This document shows positions 41,576 through 50,184 of a DNA stretch of 64,000 bases, piece after piece. Source of the stretch: Clostridia bacterium (GTDB taxonomy: Bacteria > Bacillota > Clostridia > Christensenellales > CAG-314). The first letter of the stretch is position 1; each line of letters starts with the position of its first letter. The translations under genes were made by a program, and so were the position numbers. The DNA is taken from NCBI GenBank assembly GCA_036654455.1, contig JAVVRZ010000001.1:257345-321344 (forward strand), read 5' to 3'. The notes under the pieces are model-generated. The model worked only from the letters and a program-made list of their open reading frames with translations, did no database searches and had not been told where the DNA came from.

Positions 41576-41606
41576 GAAAAAACAGCCTTAAATAATTAAG
41601 GCTGTT
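41576..41606 (-). terminator. Terminator of the der operon
   Basis: AACAGCCTTAA/TTAAGGCTGTT, perfect 11-bp stem with a 4-nt loop; six T follow on the minus strand. Confidence 0.85.
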
Positions 41607-41706
41607 AAAATATGCCGATAAGTAATAAAACATATTTAAATTGTTAGATATTGTCTGGTAAGTCTTAGAATAATTAAAGTTTAAACAAAATTAGCTAAAA
41701 CAAAAA

Positions 41707-43026
41707 TTATTCGTCCTTTTCGTTACCGCCTCTAATTACTATTCTAAGCGGAGTACCTTGAAGGTCAAAAGTCTTACGCAAATAATTAGTTAAATAACGC
41801 TTGTAAGAAAAGTGCATAAGCGTAGGCGTATTTACAAATATTACAAAGGTAGGCGGACAAACGCTAACTTGGGTAGCGTATTTAATCTTTAACCTCTTAC
41901 CGGCTTTACTTGGAGGTTCTACCGACGACACAGCGTCGCCAATACAATCGTTAAGTAGACCTGTCGTAGCTCTAAAATTAGCCTTAGCAAAGACGTAGTC
42001 AATTTGCTCCCACAGTTTGCTAACTCTTTGTCCGGTAAGCGCCGAAGTAGTGGTTGCGATAAAGTAATCCATAAAAGCAAGGTCGGCTTTAAGCTGATTG
42101 TTAAATTTATTTACGGTGTTAGAATCTTTTTCGATTGTATCCCATTTATTTATAACAACTACGCTAGGCTTGCCTTGTTCGTGACAATATGCGGCTATTT
42201 TAACGTCTTGTTCGGATATTTCGCTAGAAGCGTCAATTACAATTAAGCAAACGTCGGCTCGACGAATTGAGGCAAGCGAACGAACTACGCTATATTGTTC
42301 GATAGTCGAGTCTTCGATAGAACGTTTACGCCTAATACCTGCGGTGTCAATCAAAGTGTAATTTTTGCCGTTTACGGTCACTCTTGTATCGATGCTATCT
42401 CGGGTTGTGCCTGCAATGTCGGTAACTATTGAACGGTCGTAACCTAGCAATTTGTTTACAAGCGAAGATTTGCCCACGTTAGGTTTGCCAACAACGGCTA
42501 CTTTAACATTTTCTACCGTGTCAACAGGCTCGACGCTAGGCAAGTGTTCAAGAACCTTGTCGAGAAGTTCGCCTAGACCTAGCTTTTGTTCGGCAGAAAT
42601 TGGTATAGGCTCGCCCATACCTAAGCCGTAGTAATCGCATAAGTTAAGGGTAGAGAAGTCGTCTATTTTGTTGACTACAAGCAATACCGGCTTTTTTGAA
42701 CGTCTAAGTAAGCTTGCTATGTCAAAGTCGTCGGCTGTTAGTTCGCTTCTGCCGTCGACAAAAAATAAAATACAATCGCAAACTTCAATAGCAAGTTCGG
42801 CTTGTTTAACTATATGCGTGTGCATTGTATCGGTAGATTTTAACTCGATACCGCCCGTATCTACAATAGTAAATTGATGCCCTAGCCAATCTACGTCCGA
42901 ATATATGCGGTCACGAGTAACGCCCGGCGTGTCTAAGACGATTGAAATTCGGCTACCGCTAATTTTATTGAAAAATGTTGACTTGCCTACGTTAGGTTTG
43001 CCAATAATAGCTACTAATGGTTTCAT
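41707..43026 (-). CDS. der: Ribosome-associated GTPase Der (EngA)
   Basis: Essential 50S assembly GTPase with two tandem G domains: GKPNVGKST at about residues 8-16 and GKPNVGKSS at about 183, each with DTPG/DTAG and NKxD. A C-terminal KH-like domain (about 355-439) contains KIKYATQVSVCPPTFVIFVN. Length 439 is standard. It follows the RluA-type gene by 15 bp. Confidence 0.97.
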   Translation of the reverse strand: MKPLVAIIGKPNVGKSTFFNKISGSRISIVLDTPGVTRDRIYSDVDWLGHQFTIVDTGGIELKSTDTMHTHIVKQAELAIEVCDCILFFVDGRSELTADDFDIASLLRRSKKPVLLVVNKIDDFSTLNLCDYYGLGMGEPIPISAEQKLGLGELLDKVLEHLPSVEPVDTVENVKVAVVGKPNVGKSSLVNKLLGYDRSIVTDIAGTTRDSIDTRVTVNGKNYTLIDTAGIRRKRSIEDSTIEQYSVVRSLASIRRADVCLIVIDASSEISEQDVKIAAYCHEQGKPSVVVINKWDTIEKDSNTVNKFNNQLKADLAFMDYFIATTTSALTGQRVSKLWEQIDYVFAKANFRATTGLLNDCIGDAVSSVEPPSKAGKRLKIKYATQVSVCPPTFVIFVNTPTLMHFSYKRYLTNYLRKTFDLQGTPLRIVIRGGNEKDE

Positions 43027-43041
43027 ATAATTTCCTTTAAA

Positions 43042-43890
43042 CTAGAAAGTGACTAGGTCAAACAAGTCAATATCGGTTTTTACGACTGTGGAGTCGAGAT
43101 AATGCAACGGAGAATTTTTCTCAAAGTGAAAAGTAAGTTTGTAACAGTATAAGGCTTGTTGTTTAACTTTGTACTTCTTACTAATGGCATTGACTCCATA
43201 TTTGCCGTCGCCAACTATTGGTAAATTGTGAAAAGCCAGGTGCGCCCTTATTTGGTGTGTACGTCCTGTAACTAGCGTTACGTCAAGCAAAGACAGTTCG
43301 CCTTTGCGTTTAATAAATTTGTAATGTGTTTCTATCGGCGAATATCCAACTTTTTGGGTTGAAGAAACATATACTTGACTCTTTTTGCTATCTTTAAATA
43401 AAAAATCTTTAAGAATTTCGCTCTTTTTGGGTTGTCCGCTAACTAGACAATAGTATTGTTTGTCAAGTTCCCTATCTTTAAACACTTTGAGCAGTTCTTT
43501 TTCGGCAACATCGTTTAAGGCAAACAAAACTAACCCCATAGTGTTGCGGTCAAGCCTGTGAACGGCTTTAACTGTAATTTCGTCAAGTTGAGCGTTAAGA
43601 CGAGTTGTCAAACTGTCCTCGCCTTCAACTTCAATTCCTGCCATTTTGTTTGCGACAAGAATATTTGTGTCTTGAAAAACAATCTCGATATTATCTTTTT
43701 CTCTATCTTTAATGTAGATATTGATAATGTCGCCAGTGTTGACATAAACGTCTTCGCCAATACGCCTACCATTGACTTTTACATTGCGATTGTTAATTAC
43801 TTTAACAATTTGGAAAAAGCCTAACTCGGTATTTTTTGCTATCGCATCAGATAACAAAGTACGATTTAAAATTTTAATTTCTTGTAACAT
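43042..43890 (-). CDS. RluA-family pseudouridine synthase with S4 domain
   Basis: An S4-like RNA-binding domain (about 1-60: LLSDAIAKN, VKVNGRRI) precedes a catalytic domain with VHRLDRNTMGLVLFA (catalytic Asp in HRLDR) and TGRTHQIRAHLAF. It modifies uridine in rRNA or tRNA; which of the RluC/RluD-like specificities it has cannot be read from the sequence. 282 residues. Co-oriented with der and 15 bp upstream of it. Confidence 0.9.
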   Translation of the reverse strand: MLQEIKILNRTLLSDAIAKNTELGFFQIVKVINNRNVKVNGRRIGEDVYVNTGDIINIYIKDREKDNIEIVFQDTNILVANKMAGIEVEGEDSLTTRLNAQLDEITVKAVHRLDRNTMGLVLFALNDVAEKELLKVFKDRELDKQYYCLVSGQPKKSEILKDFLFKDSKKSQVYVSSTQKVGYSPIETHYKFIKRKGELSLLDVTLVTGRTHQIRAHLAFHNLPIVGDGKYGVNAISKKYKVKQQALYCYKLTFHFEKNSPLHYLDSTVVKTDIDLFDLVTF

Positions 43891-44058
43891 AGAAATATTA
43901 TACCAAAAAAAGATAAAAGTAGCAACTACTTATACAAAATAGTGTTTCTTAAATTAAAATTAGCTAGTCAAATATTTAACTAGCTAAAATACTTTTTAAA
44001 AGATTAATTGTTTTAACTTCTTCGCCATTCAACCTTGTTTATAATTTAAGGCGTATAT

Positions 44059-44367
44059 TTAGTCTTCGTCGATAATGTAGTCGCAAAAATGTTTGCCTTT
44101 GGGATTTTTTGGCGGAGTTGAGTTACATTCAAACTGCTTGCTTGTAACATAGACAAGTATACAGTCGTCGCCGATACGTTTAACCTGCGTCCACGGAATA
44201 TACAAATCGTCTTTGCTACGAAAAACCTTGCGTTCTTGTGGCACAACTATGCCTTTTATTACGCAATTTTCGCTACTTATTACTATATCGCATATTCTTC
44301 CTAGCCTTCGCCCGTCGGTAACGTTGATAACTTCTTTACTTCTTAGCTCGTTATAGGTAATATCCAT
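44059..44367 (-). CDS. YlmC/YmxH family PRC-barrel sporulation protein
   Basis: A PRC-barrel protein of 102 residues: the start MDITYNELRSKEVINVTDGRRLG and the block IPWTQVKRIGDDCILV are the YlmC/YmxH pattern. I choose the ATG at 44367 because AGAGG precedes it; the open frame extends 20 residues upstream without support. The gene follows sigG, as in other sporulating Clostridia. Role in sporulation is by association. Confidence 0.85.
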   Translation of the reverse strand: MDITYNELRSKEVINVTDGRRLGRICDIVISSENCVIKGIVVPQERKVFRSKDDLYIPWTQVKRIGDDCILVYVTSKQFECNSTPPKNPKGKHFCDYIIDED

Positions 44368-44428
44368 TAATAACCTCTTAATATTTGTTATTATAAGTTT
44401 AGTTTGAGTTGAGTTTTTATATGACAAA

Positions 44429-44504
44429 AAACAAGCTTTTTCTTTAAAATATTACTTATAAACTGTAAACAAGCTTTTTCTTTAAAATATTACTTATAAA
44501 CTGT
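44429..44504. repeat. Two exact tandem copies of a 38-bp unit
   Basis: Units 44429-44466 and 44467-44504 are identical, starting AAACAAGCTTTTTC and ending TTATAAACTGT. They lie between sigG and the ymxH-like gene. Confidence 0.95.
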
Positions 44505-44541
44505 ATTTATAATTTAAATACATATTTAAGCGATTTATCGA

Positions 44542-45312
44542 CTACATATATTGTTTTAACTCTAAAAATGCGTTTTTTTCTAATCTAGAAACTTGCGCCT
44601 GAGAAATTCCAACTTCTTTTGATACTTCGCATTGAGTTTTTCCTTCATAGTAACGAAGTCGCAAAATATTTTGTTCTCTTTCGCCTAATTTTTTTATAGC
44701 TTGACTAAGCGTAACGTTATCTATCCAAACATCGTCGTTTCCGGACTTGTCGGCAATTTGGTCGACATAAAGTAGGCAATCTTTGTCGTCGCTATAAACG
44801 GGTTCGTAGAGCGAAATTGGTTCGTTTATGGCGTCAAGACAGTAAGTTATTTTTTCAATAGGTAGGTCTAGGGCTTGCGATACATTGTTGAGGTCTATTT
44901 CGTCGCTACTTTGCTGTTCAAGAAGTTCTCTTGCAAACATAACTTGATACGCCGTATCCCTTATGCCCCTTGAAACTCTCATACTATTTGTTTCTCTTAA
45001 ATTGCGTCTAATCTCGCCTATTATCATAGGCACGGCATAAGTGCTAAATTTGACGTTTAAGTCAATGTTGAAGTTGTCGACTGCTTTGACAAGTCCTACG
45101 CAACCAACTTGAAATAAATCGTCTAGATTATTGCTTCTTGCCGTATATCTTTGAACTACCGATAAAACTAACCTTAAATTTGATATTATAAATTGTTTTC
45201 GAACTTCATTATCGCCCGACTTTATTTGTTTTAACATCTCAAAAGACTCTTTATAGGATATTTTTGGCAATTCCGCCGTATTTACACCGCATATAACAAC
45301 TTTTTTAACCAT
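44542..45312 (-). CDS. sigG: Forespore-specific sigma factor SigG
   Basis: Sigma-G drives late forespore transcription. The N-terminus VVICGVNTAELP mirrors VEICGVDTSKLP of Bacillus SigG, a tag absent from SigF and SigE. Regions 2 (LDDLFQVGCVGLVKAVDNF, VKFSTYAVPMIIGEIRRNLR) and 4.2 (EREQNILRLRYYEGKTQCEVSKEVGISQAQVSRLEK) are intact. 256 residues. Start preceded by GGAGGTG. With spoIVA nearby it strongly supports sporulation. Confidence 0.96.
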   Translation of the reverse strand: MVKKVVICGVNTAELPKISYKESFEMLKQIKSGDNEVRKQFIISNLRLVLSVVQRYTARSNNLDDLFQVGCVGLVKAVDNFNIDLNVKFSTYAVPMIIGEIRRNLRETNSMRVSRGIRDTAYQVMFARELLEQQSSDEIDLNNVSQALDLPIEKITYCLDAINEPISLYEPVYSDDKDCLLYVDQIADKSGNDDVWIDNVTLSQAIKKLGEREQNILRLRYYEGKTQCEVSKEVGISQAQVSRLEKNAFLELKQYM

Positions 45313-45393
45313 AAAACACCTCCAAAATATCTTGCTAGACCTATTTTGCGCTAATTAATCTAAAATATACAATAAAAAGTGTCGCAAACTATG

Positions 45394-45422
45394 TTGACAT
45401 TAGAACAAATATACATTAAAAT
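45394..45422 (+). promoter_or_regulatory. Sigma-A promoter of the IlvD-like gene
   Basis: TTGACA, 17-bp spacer, TAAAAT, 33 bp before the ATG. It suggests vegetative expression, unlike the divergent sigG. Confidence 0.75.
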
Positions 45423-45454
45423 TATATAGACAAATAATACAAAAGGTAGAAATT

Positions 45455-47098
45455 ATGAAAAAAGAATATTATGAAGGTATTGACAAACTGCATATTAGGT
45501 CAGCGCTTAATGCGCTTAATATACCGCTTGACAAACCTACGATAGCTATTATTTCAACTCAAAACGAGGCGGACCTATCTAACAATACTCTTGAAATGGT
45601 AACTAAACGAGTGTGCGAAGGCGTGTTGAGCAATGGCGGTATTCCTAAAATTATGCACGTTTCAACCTTTTGCGATTCGACAATTTATGGCACAGAACAA
45701 GCAAAATATGAAATTTTACTTCGCAACTCTATCGCTAATCAAATTGAAATGCTTGCAAGCAACAAATTTTTTGACGCCTTTGTCTTTGTCGCTTCTAACT
45801 CAATAGCCGTTGCTGGTATGCTTATGGGCGCTATACGAATTAACCTTCCGTGTATATTTGTAAGCGGTGGTACGATGGCGCCGATTAAGAGTTTGGTTGA
45901 CGAACACATCGGTTATAACTACTGGTATACCGCTGTTGGCAAAATAAAAAATGGCGAAATAAACATTGACCAAGCCAAGAAAATTGAGCAAACTAAGCCC
46001 CTTTTTACCGGCATAGATTGCGAACTTTACGAACCTAACAGCATCAACTGTATGTTAGAGGTTCTAGGTTTGGCTGTATCGGGCAATAGTACGGTTATGT
46101 CTTATTGCTCAACACGCCTTGACCTTGCCTACAAGAGCGGTCAAATAGTCCTAGAAATGATAAAAAACGACCTTACGCCCAGTAGAATTATCAACGCAAA
46201 TTCTCTTACGGCTTGCCTAGTCTACGACCTTACAGTCGGCGGAAGTTGTTCAAATATTCTGCATTTACTAGCCTTTGCAAATGAGATAAAAAAATATTGG
46301 CGAATAGACACAATTAATTTTAACACAGTAGATTTACTTAGCAAGAAGATACCTGTTCTTTTTGCCAGTAGTGGCAATCGTAGCTTTGTCGAACTTCTCT
46401 GCGACGCAGGCGGAGTTTACGCCGTACTAGCTCAACTTAGTTCGCTTGCGTTAATTAATTGCGACTACCTAACTTATCTTAACAAGCCTATGTCTAAAAT
46501 AGTATTTCAAGCCCCTATCAAAGATAACAAAATTATTAGAACGGCAAAAGAAGCTGTTAACCCAACCTCGTTTATTAGAGTCCTTAGCGGTAATATAGCG
46601 CAGGGCGCTCTACTTAAATTTGACGGAAAAACACCTATCTTTAATGGAACGGCAAAGGTGTACGAAAACGAAGAATCGCTTACTTACGCTATTCTTGACC
46701 GTGAAATAAAAAAAGGCGCCGTAATAGTATTGCGTAACGAAGGTATTCAATCGGGCAATGGTATGCGTCAAATTATTCAACCTATGGCTCTTTTACACGG
46801 ACTTGGATTAGATAAAGACGTGGCAATAATTACCGACGCAAGAATTTGCAGTTTCTATCAAGGTTTTGCAGTTGGTCACATTACGCCCGAAACAATCGCA
46901 AACAGTATTTTAAGTATAATTCAAGACGGCGACAATATTGAGATTAATACAATTAAGTGTAGACTTACCGTAGATATTAAGGCAAAAGAGATTTCCAAAC
47001 GCAAAACTAACGCTATCGGCGAAACACAAGCAAATTCTGCCCTTGTTAAACGCTGTAAAAACATTTCTACTGCGGTTGAAGGTTGCGTAGAAAACTAA
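45455..47098 (+). CDS. Degenerate IlvD/Edd-family protein (predicted inactive as a dehydratase)
   Basis: Full-length 547-residue homologue of dihydroxyacid/phosphogluconate dehydratases. The scaffold is clear: GMLMGAIRINLPCIFVSGGTM, NSINCMLEVLGL, GGSCSNILHLLAFA, KFDGKTPIFNGTAKVYE, AIITDAR. The active-site elements are lost. The NCDK segment that gives an Fe-S cysteine, the metal Asp and the carbamylated Lys reads SNSI. The CGSCSGM segment reads TGIDCEL. The FSGG base serine region reads ICSF. YEGPKGGPGM is NEGIQSGNGM. The ORF is intact with a good promoter and ribosome binding site (AAAAGG), so it is under selection rather than decaying. Function unknown. Confidence 0.85.
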   Translation: MKKEYYEGIDKLHIRSALNALNIPLDKPTIAIISTQNEADLSNNTLEMVTKRVCEGVLSNGGIPKIMHVSTFCDSTIYGTEQAKYEILLRNSIANQIEMLASNKFFDAFVFVASNSIAVAGMLMGAIRINLPCIFVSGGTMAPIKSLVDEHIGYNYWYTAVGKIKNGEINIDQAKKIEQTKPLFTGIDCELYEPNSINCMLEVLGLAVSGNSTVMSYCSTRLDLAYKSGQIVLEMIKNDLTPSRIINANSLTACLVYDLTVGGSCSNILHLLAFANEIKKYWRIDTINFNTVDLLSKKIPVLFASSGNRSFVELLCDAGGVYAVLAQLSSLALINCDYLTYLNKPMSKIVFQAPIKDNKIIRTAKEAVNPTSFIRVLSGNIAQGALLKFDGKTPIFNGTAKVYENEESLTYAILDREIKKGAVIVLRNEGIQSGNGMRQIIQPMALLHGLGLDKDVAIITDARICSFYQGFAVGHITPETIANSILSIIQDGDNIEINTIKCRLTVDIKAKEISKRKTNAIGETQANSALVKRCKNISTAVEGCVEN

Positions 47099-47222
47099 TT
47101 ATCAGTAAAAACTAAATAAATACATAAAACTAAACTGATAAGAAGAATATATTAAGATAAGAATTATAAAAATATTTAGTTAAGAATATTTAAAGTTAAT
47201 AAATATAGAAGATATTTTATTT

Positions 47223-47253
47223 AAAAAGAACGGTAATTTATACCGTTCTTTTT
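47223..47253 (+). terminator. Bidirectional terminator between the IlvD-like gene and tdk
   Basis: AAAAAGAACGGTA/TACCGTTCTTTTT, perfect 13-bp stem with a 5-nt loop, T-rich on both strands. Confidence 0.85.
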
Positions 47254-47334
47254 AAATATTTATGTATATTAAATTTTAATACTTTGTAAAAAGGATTTAT
47301 TGTTTTTAACAAGATTAATTATATATTTTAAAAA

Positions 47335-47940
47335 CTATTTGTCTTGATTTTGTTTTTTAGCTTTGGCAAGTTCCTTTTTCCAACACCAATAACACAAATT
47401 CTCATAGGACTCGTCTCCGCCGATAAATACAATCGGGCCGTCGTCAACTACTTTTCCATCGATAAAACGCGCATTGATTGTACTTTTTGCTCCGCAACGA
47501 CAAACTGACTTAATTTCTTGTATGCTATCGCAAAGTTCGACAATACGCTTGCTACCCTCAAATAATTCGCTCTTAAAATTGCTCATTAAGCCGTAGCAAA
47601 GTACGGGGACACTGCGTGTAACTTGTTTAAACTGTTCTACTTGAACCTTCGAACAAAATTGCGCTTCGTCGACGATAACGCAGTCAAATTTGCCAAGTTG
47701 CTTAGTTAATTCCAAAAATTGTACGTAAACGTCGGTGGTTGGATTAAAAGTATAGCAAGGACTTTCTAGTCCTATTCTAGATTTAACATAGGCTTGCTCG
47801 CCAATATTATCTCTACTGTCAAGAGAGGGTTTGAGTAAAAGCACATTCATACCCTTTTGCTCGTAATTAAATTTACACATTAACGCTTGCGCAGACTTAC
47901 TACTGCCCATAGTGCCATATTTAAAATATAATCTAGGCAT
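47335..47940 (-). CDS. tdk: Thymidine kinase
   Basis: Type II thymidine kinase for dT salvage. P-loop GTMGSSKSAQ at about residues 8-17, VDEAQF (Walker B with catalytic Glu), and a zinc site from CRCGAKS and CYWC. 201 residues, standard. It overlaps the upstream DNPH1-like gene by 8 bp, so the two are co-translated and likely work on the same deoxynucleotides. Confidence 0.95.
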   Translation of the reverse strand: MPRLYFKYGTMGSSKSAQALMCKFNYEQKGMNVLLLKPSLDSRDNIGEQAYVKSRIGLESPCYTFNPTTDVYVQFLELTKQLGKFDCVIVDEAQFCSKVQVEQFKQVTRSVPVLCYGLMSNFKSELFEGSKRIVELCDSIQEIKSVCRCGAKSTINARFIDGKVVDDGPIVFIGGDESYENLCYWCWKKELAKAKKQNQDK

Positions 47941-48343
47941 TGCTTGCTCCTTTTAAAATATCGTTTAGTTGTTGACTTAATTGTTCGTTTGAAACATAAC
48001 TTAAACAAATTAAGTTAGGATTTCCTTTAATCATACAAGAAATATCTAAGCCTTGCTCGTAAAAACAATAAATAGGTTTATGTTTTGCTTGGGCGTAAGC
48101 TATTTCGAACCCAACGCCAAGCGAGGCAACTGTAATTTCGGCAATTACAATATCGCTTTGGTCAAGCCAGGCAACGTCTTGTTCGTATACTTGTTCGGGC
48201 GAACTTTTGCCAGTTACATATTTACAATCTGCAACGTGTTCGGTCAAAACTACGCCGTAACGTTTACAAATTTCTACCATAACCGCATAAGTACTTACTT
48301 TCTGCCTGCCACCCTTAATAGAACCGCAAAAATATATGTTCAC
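47933..48343 (-). CDS. 2'-deoxynucleoside 5'-phosphate N-hydrolase (DNPH1/Rcl)-like
   Basis: Member of the nucleoside 2-deoxyribosyltransferase superfamily, resembling Rcl/DNPH1, which cleaves deoxynucleoside monophosphates to base and deoxyribose 5-phosphate. Landmarks: YFCGSIKGGR at the N-terminus, LTEHV, DVAWLDQSDIVIAEITVASLGVGFEIAYA (with the conserved Asp and catalytic Glu). 136 residues. It overlaps tdk by 8 bp and follows the degV gene with a 1-bp overlap. Ambiguity: a true deoxyribosyltransferase activity cannot be excluded. Confidence 0.85.
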   Translation of the reverse strand: MNIYFCGSIKGGRQKVSTYAVMVEICKRYGVVLTEHVADCKYVTGKSSPEQVYEQDVAWLDQSDIVIAEITVASLGVGFEIAYAQAKHKPIYCFYEQGLDISCMIKGNPNLICLSYVSNEQLSQQLNDILKGASNA

Positions 48344-49227
48344 TATCTTCTTTCCTGCTCGCTTAGAAAAATATAAGCGATTGCGTTAGGCCCTACGTGA
48401 CACCCTATTGTAGGTCCCATAATGCGTATTGAAGGGCGGAATTTGTATTCGAGTTCGAGGGCGCTAGCTAGTTCGTTTGCCCCCAAAACATTGTCGGTGT
48501 GAACAACGACCATACGGTTGTCTTTTGCAAGCGTAAACTTTTTACCTTCGGCAATTATAGCTTTAATCGCATTTTTTCTACCGCCAATAACTTTTTTAAT
48601 AACTTTAAGCTTGCCTTCTTTGTCAAAGGTAAGCACAACTTTGAGTTGGATTGCAGTGCCTATCATTGCGGCTGCGCCCGACACTCTACCGCCACGTTTA
48701 AGATGAAATAAATCATCTACAATTACATAGTGTTGTATATGGTGTTTGATATTTTGAACATAATCAACCGTTTCTTGCATTGTTTTGCCGTTTTGTTGCA
48801 TATCATAAGCAATCTTGACTAGCATACCTTGACCAACCGTTGTTGTGTGGCTCTCAATTACTTTGGCGCAAAAATTAGGGTATTGTTTTTTGACTTCTTC
48901 AATCGCTTGGTTAGCTACGTCCATCGTAGGGGCAAGACCATAAGAAATTGTAAAGTGTATTACATTATTATGTCCTTGCTCGGCTAAGCTGGCAAAATAC
49001 TCTCTATGTTTCTCAAAATTATTCATAGAAGTTTTAACCGGTATAGCTTTTCTAAGAAGGTTATAGAAGTTGACATATTGTTGATACTCGGTAAAATTAT
49101 CGTCTACAAAGTGTATGCCATTTTGTTCTACCGTTAAAGTCAAGGGCAAATAGTCTAGCCCCATTTGCTTGACTTCGTCGACAAACAAGTCGCAAGTACT
49201 ATCTGTTGAAATGTAAAAATTATCCAT
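48343..49227 (-). CDS. DegV family fatty-acid-binding protein
   Basis: DegV proteins bind a fatty acid and act as FakB-type subunits that present it to the kinase FakA. Typical pattern: ISTDSTCDL at residues 6-14, the middle block VIESHTTTVGQGMLV, LFHLKRGGRVSG, and VHTDN. 294 residues. FakA is not in this window. It is first in the transcription unit with the dnph1-like and tdk genes. Confidence 0.92.
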   Translation of the reverse strand: MDNFYISTDSTCDLFVDEVKQMGLDYLPLTLTVEQNGIHFVDDNFTEYQQYVNFYNLLRKAIPVKTSMNNFEKHREYFASLAEQGHNNVIHFTISYGLAPTMDVANQAIEEVKKQYPNFCAKVIESHTTTVGQGMLVKIAYDMQQNGKTMQETVDYVQNIKHHIQHYVIVDDLFHLKRGGRVSGAAAMIGTAIQLKVVLTFDKEGKLKVIKKVIGGRKNAIKAIIAEGKKFTLAKDNRMVVVHTDNVLGANELASALELEYKFRPSIRIMGPTIGCHVGPNAIAYIFLSEQERR

Positions 49228-49563
49228 TTTTCTCCTAATGCAATATCAAAAAAACTAAATTACGACAAATTTGATATTGAAGCGATGGTAAATTTATTTA
49301 TCCTTTAAAAAACAAAAAGTATAATATAGTCATTTTAACATAGACGCTTAAATTTTGCAAATATATTTACCTTTTACCTAGACAAAAAATAATTAAATAT
49401 GCGAGTAGCATATCTTATGATACTCGCATATATTGATAATGCAACACCGTATACGCTGTAATCATTAACGACATAAAATATTAAAAAGAATTTATTAAAA
49501 AATGATAAAAATGCTTGATTTTTACGCAAATATTTGATAAACTATCAAGGCTAATATAGCAAT
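49228..49563. other. 336-bp gap before the second tRNA cluster
   Basis: No gene seen. It holds an 11-bp perfect inverted repeat ATATGCGAGTA/TACTCGCATAT (49398-49408 with 49421-49431) without a proper T-run, and the tRNA promoter at 49515-49543. Confidence 0.55.
49515..49543 (+). promoter_or_regulatory. Promoter of the Gly-Cys-Leu tRNA cluster
   Basis: TTGATT, 17-bp spacer, TAAACT, ending 20 bp before tRNA-Gly. The match is moderate. Confidence 0.5.
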
Positions 49564-49638
49564 GCGGGAGTGGCTCAGTGGTAGAGCGTTGCCTTGCCAA
49601 GGCAAATGTCGCGGGTCCGAGTCCCGTCTCCCGCTCCA
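49564..49638 (+). tRNA. tRNA-Gly(GCC)
   Basis: Acceptor GCGGGAG/CTCCCGC, anticodon stem TTGCC/GGCAA with loop TTGCCAA (GCC), encoded CCA. Confidence 0.95.
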
Positions 49639-49665
49639 CAATTAAATTGTCCCCCACTTATAGTT

Positions 49666-49739
<74 letters not shown>

Positions 49740-49791
49740 AAAGCAAACCTATTGCCCTTACTTATATGGCGATAGGTTAGTTTTTTTAAAT

Positions 49792-49877
49792 GCCGATGTG
49801 GCGAAATGGCAGACGCAAGGGACTTAAAATCCCTCGAAGGCAACTTCATGCCGGTTCGAGTCCGGCCATCGGCACCA
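49792..49877 (+). tRNA. tRNA-Leu(TAA)
   Basis: Class II tRNA with long variable arm. Acceptor GCCGATG/CATCGGC, anticodon stem GGGA/TCCC with loop CTTAAAA (TAA), encoded CCA. Confidence 0.95.
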
Positions 49878-49882
49878 ATAGC

Positions 49883-49910
49883 AAACGACAATATTTATTG
49901 TCGTTTTTTT
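49883..49910 (+). terminator. Terminator of the Gly-Cys-Leu tRNA cluster
   Basis: AACGACAAT/ATTGTCGTT, 9-bp stem with a 4-nt loop, then seven T. Confidence 0.9.
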
Positions 49911-50104
49911 ATATTTAAAGTAATTTTTAGCCTTGCAAATTTAATATAGGTTAAGAAGAATTAGCTTTTTGGTCGTATACAACGCAAGATTTTTTGTCCT
50001 TTGTCCTACCAAAAGTGCGTTCAATGCGGTATATCTTGTCAATTTGACTTTGCTATATTTTTAGCTGTGTCTATTACTATTCTTCTACGTATCTTGCGAG
50101 AAAA
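49911..50104. other. Unassigned intergenic segment
   Basis: About 190 bp between two terminators. No ORF of note. CGCAAGAT near 49983 and ATCTTGCG near 50092 could pair over about 100 nt, enclosing GTCCTTTGTCCTACC and a TTGACTT. I cannot assign it. Confidence 0.4.
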
Positions 50105-50130
50105 AAGCTCGACTAAATTTAGTCGAGCTT
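50101..50130 (-). terminator. Terminator of the cyuA-like/pcp unit
   Basis: AAGCTCGACTAAA/TTTAGTCGAGCTT, perfect 13-bp palindrome, six T on the minus strand. 54 bp after the cyuA-like stop. Confidence 0.88.
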
Positions 50131-50184
50131 AATTTATTATATAAAAATGTTTTAAAAAACAATATACAAATTGCTTAGACAAGT

